Origin: JAHRVQ01 sp964548025
Lineage (GTDB): Bacteria > Pseudomonadota > Gammaproteobacteria > Pseudomonadales > Azotimanducaceae
DNA: 14,686 nt
Reading direction: 5' to 3'
Assembly (NCBI GenBank): GCA_964548025.1
Contig: CAZJRI010000135.1
Location: 1-14,686 of the forward strand
Of this stretch, positions 8,410 through 14,686 are shown one piece after another. A program made the position numbers and the translations under genes. Each line of letters starts with the position of its first letter. Positions within the stretch are counted from its first letter, which is position 1. The notes under the pieces are model-generated. The model saw nothing but the letters and a program-made list of their open reading frames with translations. It was not told the origin of the DNA and did no database searches.

Positions 8410-9872
8410 GTCACGCTAATGAGTTCCACTGTGCCATCTTCACGAATTTCGGACATCTGTCCCCTCGGTTCCTCCATAAAAAAGAGGATGATAAAACCCA
8501 GAATCGCTGTGCAGGAAATCAGGATAAAGAAAGTTCGGTAGTCGACAAGAGAAAATACGATGAGATAAATCACGGCGCCAACATTACCATATGCGCCAGT
8601 CATGCCTGCGATCTGACCCGTCAGGCGACGCTTGATTAAAGGCACAACGGCGAATACGGCACCTTCACCGGATTGAACGAAGAAACTACAGCTCATGGCG
8701 GCGACTATTGCCATCCAGAGAGGCCAGCTAGCATCGACCATAGCCATCGTCAGATAGCCTATCGATAATCCGGCAGTAAGAAACAGCAAAGTTGATCTGC
8801 GCCCGAGTCTGTCGGATATCCAGCCACCAGCAGGACGAGAGAACAGGTTCATAAAGGCATATGCTGAAGCAACGAGACCCGCCAACACAGGACTAAGAGA
8901 AAAGGTTTCTGCAAAAAATAACGGCAACATTGAAACAACTGCGAGTTCAGAACCGAAGGTCGCAAAATAAAGAATGTTCAAAACGATGACCTGTTTGAAC
9001 TTATATTGATGGAGCTTCGGTACAGGATCATGGAAGACGCTTCTATTTACCCGCCAGACTTGCTGCACCTCAAAGCAGTAAACAAGCACAAGACCAAAAT
9101 AAATCGCATCAGTAAGATCTGTGGTCAATAAGCCTTGTTGCGCCGGTGAAAGCTGCCAGGTCAGGACCGCCAATGCCCCATACATGGGAATCTTGGTCAA
9201 AAGCAGGAGGAAAAAGTCCAGTCGGCTCGTGATCTCAATCGCCCCAAGGTTTTTTGGCTTGAAGTATGTGGAACCTTTCGGTGTATTACTCACGCGCATA
9301 TAAAAAAGCACCGAATATCCCAGACAGATAGCGCCCGTTAGTCCGACTGCATATCGCCATCCGTCGTCACCTCCGAACATGAGCGCAATAGCAGGAAGAC
9401 TGAAAGCTGCCGCTGCAGAACCAAAATTGCCCCAACCACCGTAAATGCCTTCAGCCGTACCGAGTTCATTTGCCGGGAACCATTCTGAGACCAGTCTTAT
9501 GCCAATCACAAAACCGGCGCCAATAAAACCCAGCAGGAATCTGGCCAATAGTAGTTGTTCATAACTCTCAGCGGCTGCAAACATAAAACAGGGAATGCTT
9601 GAAATTCCCAGAAGCAGGGAATAGACAATTCGCGGGCCGTATCTGTCCGTCATCATGCCGATAATCACACGGGCTGGAATCGCAAGGGCGACATTTATTG
9701 TGAGCAGGGTCTTGATCTGTGAGGCACTGAGGGACAGCGACTCCCCTATCGCCAGCAGTAATGGCGCGTGATTGAACCATACTAAAAAGGTGATAAAAAA
9801 TGCGATCCAGGACAGGTGCAATATACCCATCCTTCCCCTGAATGAAAAAAGATTAAATGATTCTGATGTCAC
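8406..9872 (-). CDS. narK: NarK-type nitrate/nitrite transporter (MFS, NNP family)
   Basis: An inner-membrane major facilitator protein of the nitrate/nitrite porter family, importing nitrate or exchanging nitrate and nitrite. With a GTG start at 9872 it has 488 residues. Both family signatures are present: GGWGNFG at about 145-151 and GAYGNVG at about 426-432. So are the two substrate-binding arginines, Arg68 (IPARVIIG) and Arg346 (NLFSRPAGG). A long middle segment with two extra hydrophobic stretches matches the 14-helix subtype. Choosing GTG 9872 puts FNLFSFRGRM six residues in, as expected for relatives. An upstream TTG at 9971 would add 33 residues rich in His, Asn and Arg that look non-family, and the ATG at 9830 is a shorter alternative. 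The ribosome site before 9872 is weak (AAGG at 11 bases). Promoter prediction points to sigma54 control. Confidence 0.9.
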   Translation of the reverse strand: MTSESFNLFSFRGRMGILHLSWIAFFITFLVWFNHAPLLLAIGESLSLSASQIKTLLTINVALAIPARVIIGMMTDRYGPRIVYSLLLGISSIPCFMFAAAESYEQLLLARFLLGFIGAGFVIGIRLVSEWFPANELGTAEGIYGGWGNFGSAAAAFSLPAIALMFGGDDGWRYAVGLTGAICLGYSVLFYMRVSNTPKGSTYFKPKNLGAIEITSRLDFFLLLLTKIPMYGALAVLTWQLSPAQQGLLTTDLTDAIYFGLVLVYCFEVQQVWRVNRSVFHDPVPKLHQYKFKQVIVLNILYFATFGSELAVVSMLPLFFAETFSLSPVLAGLVASAYAFMNLFSRPAGGWISDRLGRRSTLLFLTAGLSIGYLTMAMVDASWPLWMAIVAAMSCSFFVQSGEGAVFAVVPLIKRRLTGQIAGMTGAYGNVGAVIYLIVFSLVDYRTFFILISCTAILGFIILFFMEEPRGQMSEIREDGTVELISVT

Positions 9873-9991
9873 GGAATTTACAGCCTTAGTATGGCAACCA
9901 CGGCTACCGCACGATAATAACAACGTACGGGAACGCTCATTTCGATGATCGTGGTTGTAGTTGTGGTTCAAATTGATCGTAAATGGTGTGT

Positions 9992-10007
9992 AGCAAACCC
10001 GGTGCCA
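9992..10007 (-). promoter_or_regulatory. sigma54 (-24/-12) promoter of the transporter-kinase unit
   Basis: On the minus strand TGGCACC-GGGT-TTGCT matches the RpoN consensus TGGCACG-N4-TTGCW at 11 of 12 positions, with the invariant GG and GC correctly 10 bases apart. Transcription would begin near 9981, leaving about 110 bases of leader before the GTG start. Confidence 0.65.
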
Positions 10008-10099
10008 ACTCGTTCACAAGGCCCGGGGCTTTGTTCTGTCAGTCATCTCATAGCGCAGTTTTTGTTAGCGTGCCGGGTTACCGAAGTCCAGGGGAGAGC

Positions 10100-10114
10100 G
10101 CATTTGCAGAGTGC
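10100..10114. promoter_or_regulatory. candidate NtrC-like enhancer site
   Basis: GCAT-N7-GTGC is one base short of the NtrC dyad GCAC-N7-GTGC. It lies about 95 bases upstream of the minus-strand sigma54 element and about 245 bases upstream of the plus-strand one, distances compatible with enhancer action on both. A single imperfect dyad is weak evidence. Confidence 0.3.
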
Positions 10115-10297
10115 TTCAGGAGTTTGAACAGGCGGTAACTTTTGTCCCTCAAGGATTTCAGTTCTGAATTTTCATCTCACGTTGCAGAACCTGAAGAAAA
10201 GAGGGCTCCGAAAAAACGTGTATGTCTGTCCCAAAACGGGGCGTGGGGATAACTCCTTGGATCGAATTGGTGCAGTTATCATTAAGGATATGGCATT

Positions 10298-10311
10298 TCG
10301 ATAGCTATCGA
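10298..10311. promoter_or_regulatory. 14-base perfect palindrome, possible operator
   Basis: TCGATAGCTATCGA is fully self-complementary and lies about 50 bases upstream of the best plus-strand sigma54 element. It overlaps a poorer sigma54-like match (TGGCATT-TCGA-TAGCT, 10291-10306). It could bind a dimeric regulator; none is identifiable. Confidence 0.3.
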
Positions 10312-10359
10312 CGCACTAACTCACTGATTTATATAAGAACCTGGTCGGTCTCTGGTGAT

Positions 10360-10375
10360 TGGCGCTAATCTTGCT
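10360..10375 (+). promoter_or_regulatory. sigma54 (-24/-12) promoter of the nitrate reductase genes
   Basis: TGGCGCT-AATC-TTGCT matches the RpoN consensus at 10 of 12 positions, with GG and GC at the required spacing. The predicted start is near 10386, giving a 35-base leader to the ATG at 10421. It pairs with the opposite-facing element at 9992-10007. Confidence 0.6.
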
Positions 10376-10420
10376 CAGTAACGTTTATTCAAGACCCTTA
10401 TAGAAACTGTTAGTGAAGAT

Positions 10421-12610
10421 ATGCTCTTTGTTCGCGATAAATACAAACCGATAAAAATTCCGACCAAGCAGGTTGTCGAATGGAAGAATACGACCTGCAA
10501 TTATTGCTCTACCGGTTGCTCGATTGAACTTGGGTTGAATGCCGAAGGTAAGGTCGTCACAAGCCGGGGGCGCGCAGATGCTGATGTTAATCGCGGCAAG
10601 CTATGTATAAAAGGAATCCTGGAGCATGAACTATTTGATTCATCCGGCAGGGGAACCGAACCGCTGGTCCGTGATAACAGCAGAGATGATTACCGGACAG
10701 CAACCTGGGATTCGGCTCTGGATCATGCCGCAGGGAAAATAAAGTCAATACAGAAGCAATATGGTCGAGACAGCTTTGCAGTGGTATCAACAGGGCAGTT
10801 GATGACAGAAGAATTTTACAGCCTGGGAAAGTTGGTCAGAGGTTGCATCGGCACGAACAATTACGATGGTAATACAACCTTGTGTATGGCTTCCGCAGTA
10901 TCTGGTTACAAAAGATCATTTGGTGCTGATGGTCCGCCTGGTTGTTATGACGACTTTGAACATACTGATTGCCTGATGGCATTTGGTTCCAACCTGCCTG
11001 AACAGCATCCGGTTATTTACTGGCGCCTGAAGGAGGCTTTGGAGAAGCGGAAGTTTCCGCTGATCGTGGTTGATCCGAGGGTGACGATGTTTGCACAGTT
11101 CGCAGACATTCATTTGCCCATTACACCAGGTACTGATTGCGTGCTTATCAATTCAATGCTGCACGTGATTCTCTCCGAGGGACTTAACGATAGTGCGTTC
11201 ATTGAGGCACATACAGAGGGGTTCTCTGAACTTGAGAAGATGGTGGCTGCCTATGATCCAAAGCGTGCCCAGCATCTCTGCGGAATAGATGAACATCAGA
11301 TTCGTAAAGTGGCGAGGCTTTACGCCAGGGCTTCGACTGCAATGAGTATCTGGACGATGGGGATCAATCAGAGTACCCATGGATCAGACGGCGTGGTGAA
11401 TATTAATAATCTCAATCTGGTTACAGGTAATATCGGCAAGCCCGGCGGTACCAGTCTGTCCATCACAGGCCAGTGTAATGCGATGGGCACGAGGGAGTGG
11501 TCCGGTTGTTCCGGTTTGCCGGGCTATCGGGTGCTTGAAAATCCTGCACATCGACAAGAGGTGGCTGAGTTTTGGGGGATTGATGAGGACTTTTTTCCGG
11601 AAAAACGCGGCCTCACCCAGACTGATATCTTTCCCGCAATGGAGGCAGGGACGATCAAAGGATTGTGGCTGATTGCGACCAATCCATTGACATCCATGCC
11701 GAATCAGAGACGAATTCGCAAGGCATTGGATCAACTCGATTTTCTGATCGTGCAGGATGTCTATGAAGATGTTGAAACCGTTCAGTATGCGGATGTCTAC
11801 CTGCCTGCCGCTGTCTGGGCTGAGAAAGAGGGATGTCATACGAATACAGAAAGGAGAGTCAATCTGACTCGAAACGCATTGCCACCCTATGCAAATTCGA
11901 AATCGGATTTCTGGATATTCAGACAAATGTCCAAACGATTTGATAATGGTGCAAGGATTCCATTTCCCGATAAACCCGAAGCAGCATTCGATGAAATGCG
12001 CGCTCTATCTGATGCATGCGATCGCACACTTGATATAAGCGGTATGACTTACGACAGGATTGAAGCGGCGGGGGGAATTCAGTGGCCCTATCGTGCAAAG
12101 TCAAAATCCGATAAAGGAGAAGCGAGGCTATATACCAATGGGGTATTTCCAACTTCGAGTGGCCGGGCGCAGCTTATCCCGGTTGAATTTGTGAACAACA
12201 ATGAAGTGCCTTGCGATGAATATCCTTTCTGGCTCAATTCCGGTCGTGTGGTGGAGCATTTTCATACCCGAACCCGGACCGGAAAGATTGCCAATTGTAA
12301 TAAATTCAGCCCGACGCCCTATATGGAGCTAAATCCTGAATCGGCGAGAAAGCTTGGTATTACTCATCAATCCTACGCGAGACTTGTATCGAGAAGAGGG
12401 GATGCGGTGGTTCTGGTCCAACTCACTCATCGTATCTCTCCAGATATGGTTTTTGTTCCTTTTCATTTTCATGACTGCGTTAACCGCCTGACACTGGGCT
12501 TGCTGGATCCTCATTCCCGACAACCCGCGTTTAAGCAGGGAAGTGTTCGAATTGAACCCGTCGATCAACTGGAAGCGGCAAAACAGAATCTGGAAAGCAG
12601 GAACTATTGA
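10421..12610 (+). CDS. nasA: assimilatory-type nitrate reductase catalytic subunit (molybdopterin, [4Fe-4S])
   Basis: A 729-residue molybdopterin-guanine-dinucleotide enzyme reducing nitrate to nitrite. The N-terminal cluster motif is Cys26-x2-Cys29-x3-Cys33-x28-Cys62, followed by the conserved Lys64. The segment LCMASAVSGYKRSFGADGPP places the molybdenum ligand at Cys155, as in NasA/NarB/NapA and unlike formate dehydrogenases. GQCNAMGTREWSG (about 353-365), GRVVEHFHTRTRTGKI near the C terminus, and LDPHSRQPAFKQG are further NasA/NarB features. Length is close to cyanobacterial NarB (about 730) and shorter than fused NasC-type enzymes. There is no twin-arginine leader, so it should act in the cytoplasm. 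The ATG has only a weak ribosome site (GTGAAG) but no alternative start exists before the cluster. The next gene, an iron-sulfur and membrane subunit, begins 1 base after the stop. The gene name follows the Klebsiella convention. Confidence 0.92.
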   Translation: MLFVRDKYKPIKIPTKQVVEWKNTTCNYCSTGCSIELGLNAEGKVVTSRGRADADVNRGKLCIKGILEHELFDSSGRGTEPLVRDNSRDDYRTATWDSALDHAAGKIKSIQKQYGRDSFAVVSTGQLMTEEFYSLGKLVRGCIGTNNYDGNTTLCMASAVSGYKRSFGADGPPGCYDDFEHTDCLMAFGSNLPEQHPVIYWRLKEALEKRKFPLIVVDPRVTMFAQFADIHLPITPGTDCVLINSMLHVILSEGLNDSAFIEAHTEGFSELEKMVAAYDPKRAQHLCGIDEHQIRKVARLYARASTAMSIWTMGINQSTHGSDGVVNINNLNLVTGNIGKPGGTSLSITGQCNAMGTREWSGCSGLPGYRVLENPAHRQEVAEFWGIDEDFFPEKRGLTQTDIFPAMEAGTIKGLWLIATNPLTSMPNQRRIRKALDQLDFLIVQDVYEDVETVQYADVYLPAAVWAEKEGCHTNTERRVNLTRNALPPYANSKSDFWIFRQMSKRFDNGARIPFPDKPEAAFDEMRALSDACDRTLDISGMTYDRIEAAGGIQWPYRAKSKSDKGEARLYTNGVFPTSSGRAQLIPVEFVNNNEVPCDEYPFWLNSGRVVEHFHTRTRTGKIANCNKFSPTPYMELNPESARKLGITHQSYARLVSRRGDAVVLVQLTHRISPDMVFVPFHFHDCVNRLTLGLLDPHSRQPAFKQGSVRIEPVDQLEAAKQNLESRNY

Positions 12611-12611
12611 A

Positions 12612-14573
12612 ATGTATATGAAACAAGGGCAATCACCGGGTACCGGGCTATTTCCAGTAACGGGAAGGGAATTGCGAGAGAAGGCTGGCAGCGGCTTGTG
12701 GGAGGTTCGACCGAAAGAGCGAGACTACGCCCTGTTGAATGATCCTGAAGTTAAGGAAACCAACCGCTATGGCCAGAGAATTGATCTGGTTGACCTCACA
12801 GAGAACAGGGCGCCTGTGAATCGATCGTTAGGTATCAATGGCAGCCAGGAGGTTGGATGCAATGTCAATCGAAACAAGCAACACGGGTTTTATTTCAATG
12901 CTGACAACTGTATAGGATGCCATGCCTGTGAATCAGCCTGCGCTGAGAAGAATGAGACACCGGATTATCTCGCATTCAGGTCCGTTGGATATCTCGAAGG
13001 AGGCAAATACCCTGACTTTCAAAGACTGAATATTTCAATGGCATGCAACCACTGTGATGATCCGGTTTGTCTGAAAGGATGTCCAACGGGTGCCTATACC
13101 AAACACGCTGAATATGGTGCCGTGCTGCAGGACCCTGATACCTGTTTTGGCTGCGGCTATTGCACCTGGGTCTGTCCATACAATGCGCCGCAGCTTGATC
13201 CGGTTGAGGGTCAGGTTTCCAAATGTAATATGTGTGTTGATCGGCTGGAGGTCGGTCTTAAACCAGCCTGTGTTTCTGCCTGTGTTGGTAATGCACTCGA
13301 TTTTGGGGTTATTGAAAATATTCCGGATAATCGAATTCAGGCGGAAGCAAGTATCCCGGGTTTCCCTGATCCCGAAATCACCCATCCGAATATACGATTT
13401 CAGCAAAAAAACCCGCTTCCGGCAGAATTGAAGCGAACCGATAGTACACCGGTCTTGTATCGACGGGTATCGACAGGAGAGTACGAGCCTGCTCTTGATC
13501 CCGATAATCAATCCAGACCTGAGTGGAATCTCAGCAGACTTAGCAGCCACGAGAACCCTCTTTTGATATTTACTCTGGCCACACAGGCTTCGATGGGTGC
13601 GTTTCTTGTTACATTTCTTGGCGTGCAGTTTAATTTCGCGCCTGTTAGTGACATAAGAGAAACCTTGTCTTTTCTTCTGTTGACCGGATTCTGCCTGGTA
13701 TTGGTTGCTGTTGGTTTATTTGTCTCGACAACGCATCTGGGCAAGCCTGTGCGATTTTATCGTGGATTCAATAATCTCAGATACAGCCCTGTCTGCAGAG
13801 AGGGTCTGGGAGTTGCAATCTACCTGACCATGCTCGGAATCTATCTGATCGTTGAATCGCTATCCAACGCCGGATTGCATAGTTTGATTGGTACGACTGA
13901 GCCAGCAATAGCCGGTTGGATTGACAAAGAATCACGCGATTTGCTGTCCAATCTGGCAGGCTGGCTGGCAGTCATCAGTTCTTTCGCCGGTCTCTACTAT
14001 ATGAATCGATGCTATCGAATCAAAGCGCGTCCATTCTGGGATCACTGGCAGGTCCTGACCAGTTTTTTTGGTAACAGCCTGTCGATAGGTGCGTTTCTCA
14101 CGATCCTGTTTATATTACCGTTGGCATCCCAACAGGCTGCTGTACCAGATGTATTAGGTTTGTTGATGTTGGCCGGGGTGATGATTGAATCTGTGGGATT
14201 GCTGGTTCATCAGAGAGATATGATTCATGGAAAAAATGAGGGTGCAGCATCACACCAGGTACAAATCACAACCTTCGGTAGAGCGTACCAGTTTCGAAAT
14301 ATCCTGCTCGGTCTGACCATGGGGGGTGCTGCCCTGCTGTTGCTGCCAGTTGCTACGGCTGAAATTGACCCTGAGATTAGAAATGGAGCCTGGTTGGTGC
14401 TCGGAGCGATGACTATTACAACGAGTATAGTCGGTCGCGCACTTTTCTATGTGGTGGTTATTCCAACGACCATGCCTGGTGCTTTCTTCTGGCGAAATCG
14501 GGGATTTGAGGAGCACGCCAGAGATACCGGGTTGGCGGAAATGCCTCAGGCAGGTATATTGCCTTATCGTTAG
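12612..14573 (+). CDS. DmsB-DmsC fusion: 4x[4Fe-4S] electron-transfer and membrane-anchor subunit
   Basis: A 653-residue protein joining two subunits that are normally separate. Residues 1-95 are a charged extension of unknown role. Residues about 96-230 form a DmsB/NrfC-like ferredoxin domain with 16 cysteines in four groups: 100/103/106/110, 145/148/153/157, 178/181/184/188 and 205/208/220/224. Residues about 230-310 are a hydrophilic linker. Residues about 315-620 contain roughly eight hydrophobic helices like DmsC, the quinol-binding anchor of dimethyl sulfoxide reductase. The expected role is to oxidise membrane quinol and pass electrons through the clusters to the molybdenum subunit encoded just upstream. 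The ATG at 12612 follows that gene's TGA after one base, with AGGA at about 9 bases; a longer GTG start at 12543 would overlap the upstream gene and is less likely. Partnership with the reductase is inferred from the tight coupling. Confidence 0.88.
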   Translation: MYMKQGQSPGTGLFPVTGRELREKAGSGLWEVRPKERDYALLNDPEVKETNRYGQRIDLVDLTENRAPVNRSLGINGSQEVGCNVNRNKQHGFYFNADNCIGCHACESACAEKNETPDYLAFRSVGYLEGGKYPDFQRLNISMACNHCDDPVCLKGCPTGAYTKHAEYGAVLQDPDTCFGCGYCTWVCPYNAPQLDPVEGQVSKCNMCVDRLEVGLKPACVSACVGNALDFGVIENIPDNRIQAEASIPGFPDPEITHPNIRFQQKNPLPAELKRTDSTPVLYRRVSTGEYEPALDPDNQSRPEWNLSRLSSHENPLLIFTLATQASMGAFLVTFLGVQFNFAPVSDIRETLSFLLLTGFCLVLVAVGLFVSTTHLGKPVRFYRGFNNLRYSPVCREGLGVAIYLTMLGIYLIVESLSNAGLHSLIGTTEPAIAGWIDKESRDLLSNLAGWLAVISSFAGLYYMNRCYRIKARPFWDHWQVLTSFFGNSLSIGAFLTILFILPLASQQAAVPDVLGLLMLAGVMIESVGLLVHQRDMIHGKNEGAASHQVQITTFGRAYQFRNILLGLTMGGAALLLLPVATAEIDPEIRNGAWLVLGAMTITTSIVGRALFYVVVIPTTMPGAFFWRNRGFEEHARDTGLAEMPQAGILPYR

Positions 14574-14686
14574 AGAGAAATGACGTGGCGTTATGGTAGT
14601 TCTCTGATATGAGAATCGCTGATGGAACCTGCAACCAGGATGTCAGCCGATTCTTAGTCCCGGTTCCTCTCAATCAGTCTCAAGTT
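14574..14686. other. 3' end of window, no gene recognised
   Basis: After the fusion gene a short hairpin (TTCTC/GAGAA, 14601-14615) is visible but lacks a T-run. A frame from an ATG at 14609 stays open to the window end for 26 codons; it has no clear ribosome site and resembles nothing I recognise. Confidence 0.4.

Larger units (their letters stand above)
9873..10420. other. divergent regulatory region between nitrate transporter and nitrate reductase
   Basis: About 550 bases without a convincing gene. The region holds two outward-facing sigma54-type promoters, a possible NtrC-like site and a 14-base palindrome, each listed separately. An isolated GGTGCA at 10269 may be a half-site for NtrC. 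No riboswitch, tRNA or attachment site is evident. Short plus-strand frames here look like noise. Confidence 0.65.

Noticed and set aside
9873..9971. Extended transporter start at a TTG, adding 33 His/Asn/Arg-rich residues
   Set aside because: The added segment is unlike the NarK family, and the sigma54-predicted transcript start (about 9981) would leave only some 10 bases of leader.
10291..10306. Second plus-strand sigma54-like match TGGCATT-N4-TAGCT
   Set aside because: Poorer (9 of 12) than the match at 10360-10375 and overlaps the palindrome, so not listed as a promoter of its own.
11384..11926. 180-codon open frame antisense to the nitrate reductase
   Set aside because: Lies wholly within a well-supported gene on the other strand and shows no recognisable domain or start signal.
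12543..12611. GTG start of the DmsBC fusion inside the nitrate reductase gene
   Set aside because: It would overlap the upstream gene by 68 bases; the ATG at 12612 has a ribosome site and a one-base gap.
13035..13550. 171-codon open frame antisense to the DmsBC fusion
   Set aside because: Shadow of a strongly motif-supported coding region.
14609..14686. Open frame running off the right edge
   Set aside because: Only 26 codons, no Shine-Dalgarno sequence and no recognisable similarity; too little to call.

Overview
The window reads as a chromosomal segment of a Gram-negative bacterium, most likely a gammaproteobacterium of moderate G+C. The strongest clue is the block from about 6.6 to 14.6 kb: a NarK-type nitrate transporter joined to a PP2C-phosphatase/Ser-Thr-kinase protein. 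That pairing is known from Pseudomonas-type nitrate assimilation loci. Here it lies beside a NasA/NarB-type nitrate reductase. No rRNA, tRNA, CRISPR array, insertion sequence or sizeable repeat was seen. Species cannot be named from the sequence.

Layout. (1) 1-867, plus strand: GAF-like remnant plus an intact GGDEF domain (diguanylate cyclase); the 5' part appears broken. (2) 921-3712, minus strand: a two-gene unit of a crotonase-family enzyme followed by a CocE/S15-type alpha/beta hydrolase. (3) 4180-5457, plus strand: a stand-alone CmcJ/NvfI-family oxygenase-like gene with a strong ribosome binding site. (4) 5482-6581, minus strand: a compact cluster of a 63-residue candidate small protein, a 168-residue membrane-anchored hypothetical and a GFA/CENP-V-type zinc protein, with a possible sigma70 promoter in front. 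(5) 6664-9872, minus strand: nitrate transporter and phosphatase/kinase, with an ATGA overlap. (6) 10421-14573, plus strand: nitrate reductase catalytic subunit, then a protein that fuses a DmsB-like 4x[4Fe-4S] subunit to a DmsC-like membrane anchor.

The nitrate block reads as one functional unit. Nitrate would enter through the NarK-type porter and be reduced in the cytoplasm by the molybdenum subunit, which has no Tat leader. Electrons would be supplied through four iron-sulfur clusters from a quinol-oxidising membrane anchor, not from NADH or ferredoxin partners. The phosphatase/kinase, co-translated with the porter, is a likely post-translational regulator. The 450-550 bp divergent intergenic region carries good sigma54 (-24/-12) matches pointing both ways and a candidate NtrC-like site between them, as expected for nitrogen-controlled genes. 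No nitrite reductase gene is in the window.

The most unusual element is the membrane-anchored, DmsBC-fused electron-transfer partner attached to an assimilatory-type, leaderless nitrate reductase. The remaining genes look like ordinary accessory metabolism with no evident link to the nitrate block.
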